Below are positions 1 to 7,062 of a stretch of 9,061 nucleotides of DNA, piece after piece. The stretch is taken from NCBI GenBank assembly GCA_019412865.1, contig DXOJ01000676.1, positions 1-9,061 on the forward strand, given 5' to 3'. The notes under the pieces were generated by a model. It did no database searches and had not been told where the DNA came from. It was given only the letters and a program-made list of their open reading frames with translations. Numbering within the stretch: the first letter of the stretch is position 1; the number at the start of each line of letters is the position of its first letter. A program made the position numbers and the translations under genes. The DNA comes from Bacteroides sp. GTDB lineage: Bacteria > Bacteroidota > Bacteroidia > Bacteroidales > Bacteroidaceae.

Positions 1-126
1 GGTAATCAGCACAGACAAATCGGTAGGCGCTACCTGAATGGCAACATCTATGGCGCGCAACAATGCTTCGGTATTACCTATAATACCGAAACGTTGTTTC
101 ACTTGTTGTATCTCTGCTTTTGTCAT
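1..126 (-). CDS. Sigma-54-dependent AAA+ transcriptional regulator, N-terminal fragment
   Basis: Only the first 42 codons are in the window; the gene runs off the left edge. It starts at an ATG (126-124) with MTKAEIQQVKQRFGIIGN and continues without a stop to base 1. The stretch FGIIGNTEALLRAIDVAIQV followed by APTDLSVLIT matches the start of the sigma-54 activator AAA+ domain, where 'iiG-s-al' and 'VLIT' come just before the GESGTGKE Walker A loop. That loop would lie just outside the window. The AAA+ domain begins within about 12 residues of the start, so there is no N-terminal receiver or GAF domain. Such proteins hydrolyse ATP to open RpoN promoter complexes. The gene lies 104 bases downstream of pdxA on the same strand, across an inverted repeat, so co-transcription is uncertain. 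The family assignment rests on a short fragment but the motif match is good. Confidence 0.8.
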   Translation of the reverse strand, partial: MTKAEIQQVKQRFGIIGNTEALLRAIDVAIQVAPTDLSVLIT

Positions 127-133
127 CTATTTT

Positions 134-232
134 AAGTATTAAGCCAGTATAAAGTATTAAGTATAAAGTATTAAGTATTAACCTTGCAAATGATCGACTG
201 TGATAATACTTAATACTTTATACTTAATACTT
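134..232. repeat. AT-rich 7-base-unit repeat forming a 29-bp perfect inverted repeat
   Basis: Positions 152-180 and 204-232 are exact reverse complements over 29 bases, separated by a 23-base loop (181-203). The arms are built from 7-base units, gtattaa and gtataaa. For example, gtataaagtattaa occurs twice in tandem at 147-160 and 161-174, and another aagtattaa lies at 134-142. The right arm overlaps the pdxA stop codon (231-233). The RNA would form a long, almost GC-free hairpin. It has no U-run after the stem, so it is not a classic terminator, but it could act as a 3' stabiliser or attenuator between pdxA and the regulator gene. I take it to be a dispersed Bacteroides-type intergenic repeat; that is recollection and inference. 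Confidence 0.85.
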
Positions 233-1325
233 ATTCTTCGTCTACTGTATCCAGTTTCAGTTTATCACTATCATCACGTTTCTCGTAATACTGTTTACGC
301 AACGGATTGGCACGAGCCACCTTTTCCCGCTGACGATTACGGAACACGTCGATAGCAACATAAATTGCCTGACGGAAAGAATCTTCACAAGCCACTCCCT
401 TGCCTGCAATATCATAAGCAGTACCATGAACCGGAGAAGTACGTACCACCGGCAGACCTGCCGTATAGTTCACTCCGTCTTCCATAGCCAATGCTTTGAA
501 CGGAGCCAGCCCCTGATCGTGATACATTGCCAGGATACCGTCAAAATGAGTATAATTGCCTGAACCCATAAAGCCATCGGCCGCATAAGGACCGTAACTA
601 AGGATTCCTTTCTCTTCCATTTCTTTCATGGCAGGAATAATCACTTCCTGTTCTTCCATTCCCAACAAACCACCATCTCCGGCGTGAGGGTTGAGAGAGA
701 GTACCGCGATACGCGGAGCACCAATGCCGAAATCCTGTTTCAAGCAACGATGGAATATCATCAGCTTCTCCTGAATCAGTTCCTTGGTAATCGTAGTGGC
801 AATCTCTCTGACAGGAATATGCGTCGTAACCAAAGCTACCCGGAAGTCATTCTTCATCAAAATCATCAATGATTTATTACCGTTACCCAGACGTTCTTCG
901 ATATATTCCGTATGTCCGGGGAATGAAAATTCTTCCGACTGAATCGTATGTTTGTTGATCGGAGCTGTCACGATGACGTCGATCAAACCTTCGCGATATT
1001 CTTCAATGGCACGTTCCAAGGCTCCCAACGCAGCTTTACCCGCTTCGGGATCGGGTTTGGAAAATTCCACTTTCACCTCATCATCCGTGCAGTTCACCAC
1101 ACTCAAGCGGTTGTATCCCGCTTCGGTAGCAGAGTTGACAATACTGAAATTCGTCTGTATGTCCAACGCTTTACGATGATAAGCCGCTACTTTTGGTGAA
1201 CCGTAAATGATCGGAGTACATAGTTCCAACATTGTAGGGTCGGAAAATGTCTTCAGAATCACCTCATAGCCCACCCCGTTAATATCTCCCTGGGTGATAC
1301 CTATTCTTATCTTGTTATCTTCCAT
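231..1325 (-). CDS. pdxA: 4-hydroxythreonine-4-phosphate dehydrogenase (PdxA)
   Basis: PdxA oxidises 4-phosphohydroxy-L-threonine with NAD+ in the DXP-dependent pathway to pyridoxal 5'-phosphate, in the cytoplasm. The family's divalent-metal ligands are visible as H169 (TTHIP), H214 (LNPHAGDGG) and H269 (MYHDQGLAP); their spacing of 45 and 55 residues matches H166/H211/H266 of E. coli. Other family blocks are TQGDINGVGYEV (near residue 11), TAPINK, FPGHTEYIEERLG and RTSPVHGTAYDIAGKG. I chose the ATG at 1325, giving 364 residues, because the conserved protein begins six residues later. An in-frame start at 1400 would overlap the upstream gene and add an unconserved basic stretch. The start lies 4 bases after the DUF4837 stop in an A-rich leader with no Shine-Dalgarno sequence, which suggests translational coupling. 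The protein is longer than the 329-residue E. coli enzyme, with an extended charged C-terminus. Confidence 0.95.
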   Translation of the reverse strand: MEDNKIRIGITQGDINGVGYEVILKTFSDPTMLELCTPIIYGSPKVAAYHRKALDIQTNFSIVNSATEAGYNRLSVVNCTDDEVKVEFSKPDPEAGKAALGALERAIEEYREGLIDVIVTAPINKHTIQSEEFSFPGHTEYIEERLGNGNKSLMILMKNDFRVALVTTHIPVREIATTITKELIQEKLMIFHRCLKQDFGIGAPRIAVLSLNPHAGDGGLLGMEEQEVIIPAMKEMEEKGILSYGPYAADGFMGSGNYTHFDGILAMYHDQGLAPFKALAMEDGVNYTAGLPVVRTSPVHGTAYDIAGKGVACEDSFRQAIYVAIDVFRNRQREKVARANPLRKQYYEKRDDSDKLKLDTVDEE

Positions 1326-1329
1326 GTTT

Positions 1330-2373
1330 TTATTTTTTAGTTTGTTCCGCTGCCTCCTTGGATACACCTCCCAATGGAATTTGATTCTGCTGAACTTCAT
1401 TCGGAAGTTTCAGTGTATAAAGAGATGCTTCCATCTGGCGTACCAGGTTGCGTTTCATTTTATCAGGTGAATAAACAAATATTTCTGCTGTAATAATTCG
1501 TTGGTTTTTCTCGTCCAGGCGAGTGTGGGAAACGTATGGGCCACCCATAAAATCACCCTTCATACGCCACAAGCCGCGTGCTTCCATCGTGTAGCTGTTC
1601 TGTACATTGATGGGACGAACGTCAGTCAGCAAACTGTCAGTCGACATATAAACGCCTTCTTTGAATCCGGGGATATTGGCTTGCATCACAGAGTCACGCT
1701 TATGCACAAAATATTCTTTCGTAAATGTATCCTTGTCAGTATAAGGATAAGAGTACATCACAAAATTACGGTCGGCAGTACCTGTGTTGGTAGAAGCCCA
1801 GAAAAAGTTCTCACCGGTTTTAGAATTGGTCAGTTCGGAAGGCAACCAGATATTGCAGCCGAACAGGCTATCCACTTTGTTGGAGATAAAGTTACTGTGT
1901 TTTTCTTCCAATAACGTAATCTGACGGTTCATTTCCGCACGGGTAAAGAAGTCGACAATCGTCTTTTTATTCTCTTCTACAAACTTTTCAAACTCTTCTT
2001 CGTTCGGAGCCTGGATAGTCAATATCATTTGCGGATTGGCATATACGTCTTTCGCATATTTGAAAGATGCTTTCGTATATATATCCTGTATATCTACAAT
2101 AATAATGTTACGTATCAGCTTCAATGTAGAATCATAGTCTTTCGGTGAAGTATACATAATCCGGAAAGAAGGTTCCGACTGCGGCAAACCGGGCATATCG
2201 GAATCGAGCGCATCATGTAAAGCCCTTCCGGCAGCACGATCCCAAACACCGTGATCTACTACAACCAGAAGCTCATAGGCACGACCACTAGAGGTGTGAT
2301 TTCCTTTCAGACCACAAGAAGCAACGACAAAGGCTACCAAAGCGATGCTTAAATAAAAAAAGTACTTTTTCAT
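1330..2373 (-). CDS. DUF4837 family lipoprotein
   Basis: This is a 347-residue protein of unknown function that I recognise as the DUF4837 family of Bacteroidota. It starts MKKYFFYLSIALVAFVVASC, a lysine-rich n-region, a hydrophobic core and a lipobox (VASC), so signal peptidase II should cleave before C20. The residues after the cysteine (GLKGN) contain no acidic cluster of the kind used as a surface-export signal in Bacteroides, so a periplasm-facing lipid anchor is more likely; this is inference. No catalytic motif is evident. The body is mixed alpha/beta, with a single mature-region cysteine near residue 173 in LFGCNIWLP. The gene lies 18 bases after rlmN and 4 bases before pdxA on the same strand, so it is probably the middle gene of a three-gene transcript. 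Its link to the neighbouring pathways is unknown. Confidence 0.85.
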   Translation of the reverse strand: MKKYFFYLSIALVAFVVASCGLKGNHTSSGRAYELLVVVDHGVWDRAAGRALHDALDSDMPGLPQSEPSFRIMYTSPKDYDSTLKLIRNIIIVDIQDIYTKASFKYAKDVYANPQMILTIQAPNEEEFEKFVEENKKTIVDFFTRAEMNRQITLLEEKHSNFISNKVDSLFGCNIWLPSELTNSKTGENFFWASTNTGTADRNFVMYSYPYTDKDTFTKEYFVHKRDSVMQANIPGFKEGVYMSTDSLLTDVRPINVQNSYTMEARGLWRMKGDFMGGPYVSHTRLDEKNQRIITAEIFVYSPDKMKRNLVRQMEASLYTLKLPNEVQQNQIPLGGVSKEAAEQTKK

Positions 2374-2391
2374 GATGTTCGGTTTTATATA

Positions 2392-3426
2392 TTAACTCTC
2401 ATTATTTTCTTCCTGTTTCGCTGTCGACAACATACCACAAGCTGCAAAAATATCTTCTCCTCTTGAAGAACGGATGGTGGTGAAAAGCCCGTGTGACGTC
2501 AGATAATCACGAAAACGGGTCATCGTTTCCATGTCCGCTCCTTCGAGGTCTACTCCCGGTATGGCATGAAAACGAATCAGATTCACCCTGCAATCCAGTC
2601 CGCGAAGAAGCTTCAGTAGCTCTTTGGCATAGACCTGCGAATCATTAAGCCCTTTAAAAACAATATATTCAAATGAAAGTCGACGTTGTTTGCTAAAATC
2701 ATAGTTTTTTAACAGTTCCACCATCTCGGTGATCGAATATGCCCTTTCTGCCGGCATCAATTCGGAGCGTTGAGCTGTCAATGGAGAGTGAAGACTGATG
2801 GCGAGATGGCAATCGTTTTCTTCGATAAAACGCTGCAATCCTTTCCGTAGTCCGACTGTAGAAAGTGTGATACGCTTCGGGCTCCAAGCATAGCCATAGG
2901 TAGCGGTCAGTAGTTCCAATGCTTTCAGCACCTCATCCAAATTATCAAGCGGTTCGCCCATTCCCATCATCACGACATTGGTCAGTTTGTCGCGTTCCGG
3001 CAACGAATGAATCTGGTTGATGATCTGACTGGCGGTCAGGTTGGCGGTATAGCCTTGTTTACCCGTCATGCAGAACTTACAGTTCATCTTGCAACCTACT
3101 TGTGAAGACACACACAACGTTGCCCGGTCGTCATCCGGAATATAAACCGACTCAACAAAATGATTCTCACCAACTTTATAAAGATACTTCACCGTACCAT
3201 CTACAGAGCGCATTTCATCTACCGGAGCAACTGCTCCCACCTCATAGTTCTGCTTGAGCAACTCCCGGTGTTTCAACGACAAATTAGTCATTTCATCAAT
3301 CGAGGCTACCTTCTTTTCGTAAAGCCATGATGCAATCTGTTTGGCAGCAAAGCCGGGCATACCCAGTCTTTTTGTCAATGATTGAAGCTCTACAAGAGTC
3401 ATTCCTAAAAGGGGATATTTAGACAT
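2392..3426 (-). CDS. rlmN: Dual-specificity 23S rRNA/tRNA adenine-C2 methyltransferase RlmN
   Basis: RlmN is a radical SAM enzyme that methylates C2 of A2503 in 23S rRNA and, in E. coli, of A37 in several tRNAs. The protein has 344 residues. The CxxxCxxC motif that binds the 4Fe-4S cluster is C112, C116, C119 (GCKMNCKFCMTG). The two cysteines of the ping-pong mechanism are present: C330 in GEDIFAACG (the methyl-carrying cysteine, E. coli C355) and C105 in ATLCVSSQVGC (the resolving cysteine, E. coli C118). The SAM-binding GMGEP motif is at 155-159. The WSPKRITLSTVG and CHLAISLHSP blocks are also typical of the family. The ATG at 3426 is the natural start, about 30 bases downstream of a good -7 element. 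Methylation at this site influences translation fidelity and resistance to antibiotics that bind the peptidyl-transferase centre. It is the first gene of the rlmN-DUF4837-pdxA cluster. Confidence 0.96.
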   Translation of the reverse strand: MSKYPLLGMTLVELQSLTKRLGMPGFAAKQIASWLYEKKVASIDEMTNLSLKHRELLKQNYEVGAVAPVDEMRSVDGTVKYLYKVGENHFVESVYIPDDDRATLCVSSQVGCKMNCKFCMTGKQGYTANLTASQIINQIHSLPERDKLTNVVMMGMGEPLDNLDEVLKALELLTATYGYAWSPKRITLSTVGLRKGLQRFIEENDCHLAISLHSPLTAQRSELMPAERAYSITEMVELLKNYDFSKQRRLSFEYIVFKGLNDSQVYAKELLKLLRGLDCRVNLIRFHAIPGVDLEGADMETMTRFRDYLTSHGLFTTIRSSRGEDIFAACGMLSTAKQEENNES

Positions 3427-3454
3427 TCTTCTTTCTGTTGATGGTTTATATTTG

Positions 3455-3462
3455 CAAATGTA
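3455..3462 (-). promoter_or_regulatory. Bacteroides-type -7 element upstream of rlmN
   Basis: On the minus strand this reads TACATTTG, an exact match to the Bacteroides primary-sigma -7 consensus TAnnTTTG. It ends 28 bases upstream of the rlmN ATG, which predicts a leader of roughly 20-25 bases. No good TTTG-like -33 element is seen 19-21 bases upstream. It is the likely promoter for rlmN, the DUF4837 gene and pdxA. Confidence 0.55.
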
Positions 3463-3507
3463 AGGAAATAAAGTCGATTTCTATATAGCGAGAATGCAAA
3501 AGTTAAC

Positions 3508-3526
3508 AAAAAAGGGAAGTAGTCCC
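3508..3526 (-). terminator. Short hairpin plus U6 terminator after the DUF4062 gene
   Basis: Starting 3 bases after the stop codon, the minus strand reads GGGACTACTTCCC followed by TTTTTT. The stem is only 4 bp (GGGA/TCCC) with a 5-base loop, but the U-run follows immediately. It probably separates the DUF4062 gene from rlmN, which has its own promoter about 50 bases further on. The short stem makes the termination efficiency uncertain. Confidence 0.5.
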
Positions 3527-3529
3527 AAG

Positions 3530-6500
3530 TTATGAACGAACCACATCTATATATTGAAGCAGCTTTTTCGCCATTTCCGAGTCACTACCATTCCTTTTCA
3601 CTTCATGATCGTACGCCTCACGAAAACAGGCCAACGCATCTTCCCGTTCATTACAAAAACTGTGTAAAACCCCTAGATTTTGACAAGCCAGAATCGTATG
3701 ATCATCCTCCCATCCCAAGTACTTCTTCCGTAGTTCAAACTCTTTTAAGAAAGCATCTTTCGCCATTGGATAATTTTCCATCTTTGCATAAGCTTGCGCT
3801 TCGTAGTAACAGACCTCACTAGAAACATCAGGATCAATATCCTCGTGAATATCTAAAGTCGTTGCAATACGAATTACGTTCCCATACTCCTTATTCTCGT
3901 AATATTGTCGCATAATATCACATCTCAATGCCTCGTAACGGACAGTTAATTCAGCCAGACGCGGCTTTTCACTGAAAAACTTTTCATGCAGAAGAGACTC
4001 ACGAAAAAATAAAGTAGAACTTTGTTCATCTCCACGCTCCTTCATCACCCGTTTAAACTCTTTGCACAAATGATACAACTCTTTGTGACAAGCCACGATC
4101 TGTTTCCTATTATCTATCTGTATAGCAATACCCAACGCCTCATTCACCAAACTCCACGCTTCATCATATCGCTTAATATAATAAAGACATTTTCCCTGCA
4201 TACGCAAACATTTAGCCACTCCACTCGACAGTCTGCCATTCAAAGATTCGTGCATTTCAGCCACTTTCCGGAATTTCTTGGCGGCACTCTCTTCCTCATC
4301 CCTATAATAATCACAATAAGCCAAAAATTCGGAAAGTTCAATAACTTCTGCCTGACTCTTCTCGTCAGTAGAAGCCGCATGATAATTAAGCGCCCTATTC
4401 AAATAAATCGCAGCCTCATTGTATTGCTCATTGTAGTAATATGCCAGAGCCAGATTCCGACAGGTATTGGCAATCTCCAATTCCGGAGTTGGTACAATAC
4501 TTTCCTGCATCACCAATGCTTTCAAGAAACAGTCGCATGCCGTTTCGTATTCTTCATTGCGGGCGTACCGGCATCCTTCATTCATCTTTAATACCGACTT
4601 GGCAATTAACGGTATCGCTTCTCCTTCCATACTTTTCTCGCTCACCTCCATTGCCGCCTTCGTCAGATGGAAAGAGCTGCTTAAGAAAGTAGCCATGTCA
4701 TTAGCAATGACAGGAATCAAAAAAGAGTCAATCTGACCAAAGTCCAATTCAGCATAGGCTGCAGGCGTAAGCGAAGGGTTATCGTTCATTATCGCCTTCC
4801 AACAATCTTCTAATAGAGAATAATTAGTGCGATACAGGATTTCGAAGGTTTCCGCATCACAAATCCAATCTCTTAAAAAGTCCCAATGTTGCATCTTATA
4901 ACTTTGATAAGTAATTTCCACTTGATAGCGATAAGAATCATGGTAACAAAACTGCTTCATGCGATAGTTATAATCAGCAAAAGTCAAAGGATGCGAAAGA
5001 GTATCGCTATCATCCAGAAGAGCAACAATTATTTCCTTGCGACACTCGTCTATAGACACGTCATCTTGAGCAAAACACCGTTCAATCGCCTCTATCATTT
5101 GTGTATCACAAATGCAATATCGCCCCCCCTTGTTGGTGAGCCAACTACTCATTTCCACTCTCAACTGCGACCAAAGCAGCTGATTAATACCTGTCATACT
5201 CTTTACCTCATCTTCGGTAAATCCTTCTAAAGTAAGTGAAAGCATTAAAAGCGCTCTTCCAATCCTATCGAAACCATAATCAGACGACAAACGCCGGAGC
5301 ACACTGTCGTAGAATTGGGCAATCTCGTTTATCTGACAATATCCACTCATATATTCACTAAGAGTATCATATTGACCAAACGAAACTAATTCATTGAGCA
5401 ATACATTTAAGCAGCGCGGTTGTTTAGCCAGCCCCCATGAGCTAAGAATATCTTCTTGCTGTGCAGACAGAGCTTTAGAATAAGTAGACAAATATTGTTT
5501 TGAAAACGACTTTGCATCAGCCTGCGAAAAGCCATTCAACCGGTAATGAACGTACCCGTTCCGGACAAAAGGCAGATATGCAGTAGATGATGCAGCAAAA
5601 CTTAACACGACCTTCACATTGGACGGTATAGATCCGAATAAAGAAAACAGAGATACTTCCGTTGAATTTAGATAACTGATATCATCAATCAATAAAATGA
5701 TAGCATATTTTGATCTCCCCAGCGCAGCCCATAACTGACTGAACTTTTGAATAGAATTCAAATCTTCCTCAATTTCTTTAATGTTTCGAAGTGTGTTTTC
5801 TGAAAAACCGTCCAATACATTATTCCCAAACACCATTGATTCTCTCACAATATCCAGAATCGATCTGGCTGTACCTTGAGTTGAATCTGATTCCTTTGAA
5901 ACTTCAGCGGTAAACAAATCTTCTTCACCTAAAGTCTGACATTTGAGTGCATTCTGACATTTGGCAGCTAATGCCCTCACCAAAGTCTCCGGATAAGAAG
6001 ACAGCGTAGTATTGTCCAGTCGATGATATATGGGAATCATCTGCGTATCATTGTTCACCCAATCACTCCAATGAGCCAGCAGAGCACTCTTACCAAGATC
6101 ACGATCACCCGTTACAACCAGACACCGTTGCTCATCCGCAGCTAAGAAATCGGAAAAAGCCTGATCCGCTTCAGGTATTGGATGATAATTAAATAAGAGT
6201 TCATTACGGGTTAACTGTTCTTGCAATGCCTGGTTATCTTCCACAGTCAATACACTAGGAAACTCTTGTTCGAGCAGTTCTGTGAAAGCAGATTCTACAA
6301 ATTGGCATAGCTGCTCGGGCGAATCATACTCTTGCACAGGGTAGCGATCCTGCTGCAAAAGACACTCTTTAAGATGCTGCAGCTTATGAAACTCCTCTTT
6401 AGGACAAGAGGGATCAGTAGCAGACTGTTTGATATAAAAATAGGCATGCAACGGATCGGGATTGCGCAGTACTCCAAACTGCATTTCCATCTCTGTCACA

Positions 6501-6880
6501 CTCAAGTGGTTATTCAAATCATCTTCCACCCAACTATATTCCAGGCTATCACTGAAAGTCTGCGATAAATCTTCATAACTGGGACACCATCCATAGCGTT
6601 CACCTACCATGCCAATGAAGAAAGGCCGGGAATGCACTATTTCTTTCAAACAGATTTCGACCACCTTGCCACTTTTTGCATCTTCTTCCGTGATGCCCCA
6701 ACGCAGGTCGACCAATGAAATGGTAACACCACGACTGGCAGCCTTCACTTGCAAGCCCTTAAAAAGTTTGACTAATGCAGAGCGTTCCATCTCCATGTCT
6801 CTGAACGTTGACGAAAGGAATACACGAATGATACGTGAATTTTCAGTGGGAACTGAATACTGGGCTAGTTGTTTGGTCAT
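3530..6880 (-). CDS. DUF4062-STAND/NACHT-like NTPase-TPR protein, candidate conflict/defence protein
   Basis: The protein has 1116 residues and no signal peptide or membrane segment, so it is probably cytoplasmic. Residues 17-100 are a DUF4062 domain: RVFLSSTFRDMEMER (19-33), DLRWGITEEDA (58-68), VVEICLKEIVHSRPFFIGMV with GERYGWCP (to 100), and LSVTEMEMQFGVL (126-138). A P-loop NTPase follows, with Walker A GDRDLGKS (258-265; K264, S265) and Walker B IILLIDDISYL (394-404; D399, D400). A winged-helix-like region is expected at about 520-620. From about 765 to 1095 there are six or more TPR-like helical pairs, e.g. RYARNEEYETACDCFLKAL, LALAYYYNEQYNEAAIYLN, KCLYYIKRYDEAWSLVNEAL and NLGVLHSFCNEREDALACF. 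This is the effector-switch-sensor order of STAND proteins, and the N-terminal motifs resemble animal TEP1, NWD1 and nephrocystin-3. The gene stands alone between terminators. Its codons look somewhat more AT-rich than its neighbours'. The domain calls are firm; the antiphage role is inferred. Confidence 0.88.
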   Translation of the reverse strand: MTKQLAQYSVPTENSRIIRVFLSSTFRDMEMERSALVKLFKGLQVKAASRGVTISLVDLRWGITEEDAKSGKVVEICLKEIVHSRPFFIGMVGERYGWCPSYEDLSQTFSDSLEYSWVEDDLNNHLSVTEMEMQFGVLRNPDPLHAYFYIKQSATDPSCPKEEFHKLQHLKECLLQQDRYPVQEYDSPEQLCQFVESAFTELLEQEFPSVLTVEDNQALQEQLTRNELLFNYHPIPEADQAFSDFLAADEQRCLVVTGDRDLGKSALLAHWSDWVNNDTQMIPIYHRLDNTTLSSYPETLVRALAAKCQNALKCQTLGEEDLFTAEVSKESDSTQGTARSILDIVRESMVFGNNVLDGFSENTLRNIKEIEEDLNSIQKFSQLWAALGRSKYAIILLIDDISYLNSTEVSLFSLFGSIPSNVKVVLSFAASSTAYLPFVRNGYVHYRLNGFSQADAKSFSKQYLSTYSKALSAQQEDILSSWGLAKQPRCLNVLLNELVSFGQYDTLSEYMSGYCQINEIAQFYDSVLRRLSSDYGFDRIGRALLMLSLTLEGFTEDEVKSMTGINQLLWSQLRVEMSSWLTNKGGRYCICDTQMIEAIERCFAQDDVSIDECRKEIIVALLDDSDTLSHPLTFADYNYRMKQFCYHDSYRYQVEITYQSYKMQHWDFLRDWICDAETFEILYRTNYSLLEDCWKAIMNDNPSLTPAAYAELDFGQIDSFLIPVIANDMATFLSSSFHLTKAAMEVSEKSMEGEAIPLIAKSVLKMNEGCRYARNEEYETACDCFLKALVMQESIVPTPELEIANTCRNLALAYYYNEQYNEAAIYLNRALNYHAASTDEKSQAEVIELSEFLAYCDYYRDEEESAAKKFRKVAEMHESLNGRLSSGVAKCLRMQGKCLYYIKRYDEAWSLVNEALGIAIQIDNRKQIVACHKELYHLCKEFKRVMKERGDEQSSTLFFRESLLHEKFFSEKPRLAELTVRYEALRCDIMRQYYENKEYGNVIRIATTLDIHEDIDPDVSSEVCYYEAQAYAKMENYPMAKDAFLKEFELRKKYLGWEDDHTILACQNLGVLHSFCNEREDALACFREAYDHEVKRNGSDSEMAKKLLQYIDVVRS

Positions 6881-6934
6881 AATATAGATTCATATTAGTT
6901 AATGAAGTATTTCACAAAGCCAATTAAAGATTGG

Positions 6935-6964
6935 CAAGGTATGGAAAATTTATCAGATAACAAA
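6935..6964 (-). promoter_or_regulatory. Candidate promoter of the DUF4062 gene
   Basis: On the minus strand a TTTG (6964-6961) is followed, after 19 bases, by TACCTTG (6941-6935). This resembles the Bacteroides -33 TTTG and -7 TAnnTTTG pair, with one T missing in the -7 box. It lies between the upstream terminator and the ATG at 6880 and would give a leader of about 50 bases. A second near-match, TGGCTTTG, lies closer to the start but lacks a -33 partner. The start codon is preceded by an AT-rich stretch (aatctatatt) with no Shine-Dalgarno sequence. Confidence 0.3.
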
Positions 6965-6986
6965 GATCGTAAACGAAAATGAGAAT

Positions 6987-7062
6987 AAAAAAGGCACGGA
7001 TTACACAGATTTCGCGGTTCTCTCATAAGTTAAAACCGTGTAAATCCGTGTAATCCGTGCCT
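6987..7062 (-). terminator. Strong hairpin terminator (cacggattacac repeat) after the folding-factor gene
   Basis: Arms 6992-7012 and 7042-7062 are complementary over 21 positions, with one A-C mismatch on the plus strand that becomes a G-U pair in the minus-strand RNA. The pairing can continue inward with small defects (cgcggtt against aaccgtg). On the minus strand the stem is followed directly by a six-base U-run (6987-6992), as in an intrinsic terminator. It starts 23 bases after the upstream stop codon. The arms contain cacggattacac, with two related cacgga/ccgtg units, and I associate this sequence with dispersed Bacteroides intergenic repeats. It should isolate the DUF4062 gene from read-through. 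Confidence 0.85.

Noticed and set aside
134..232. Repeat array read as a CRISPR or a phage attachment site
   Set aside because: The units are 7-base heptamers with no spacers, there are no cas genes, and no tRNA or integrase is nearby.
1325..1400. Upstream in-frame start giving a 389-residue PdxA
   Set aside because: It would overlap the DUF4837 coding region by 71 bases, and the added residues are basic and unlike any PdxA N-terminus. The ATG at 1325 sits right before the conserved start.
1501..1914. 137-codon open frame on the plus strand
   Set aside because: It is antisense to the DUF4837 gene, without domain, leader or neighbours to support it.
4022..4591. 189-codon open frame on the plus strand
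   Set aside because: It is antisense to the TPR part of the DUF4062 gene, shows no recognisable domain and has a composition typical of a shadow frame.
3490..6987. Short gagaat direct repeats (3490-3495 and 6981-6986) flanking the DUF4062 gene as a possible target duplication
   Set aside because: Six bases recur by chance, they are unequally placed relative to the gene, and no transposase or attachment site accompanies them.
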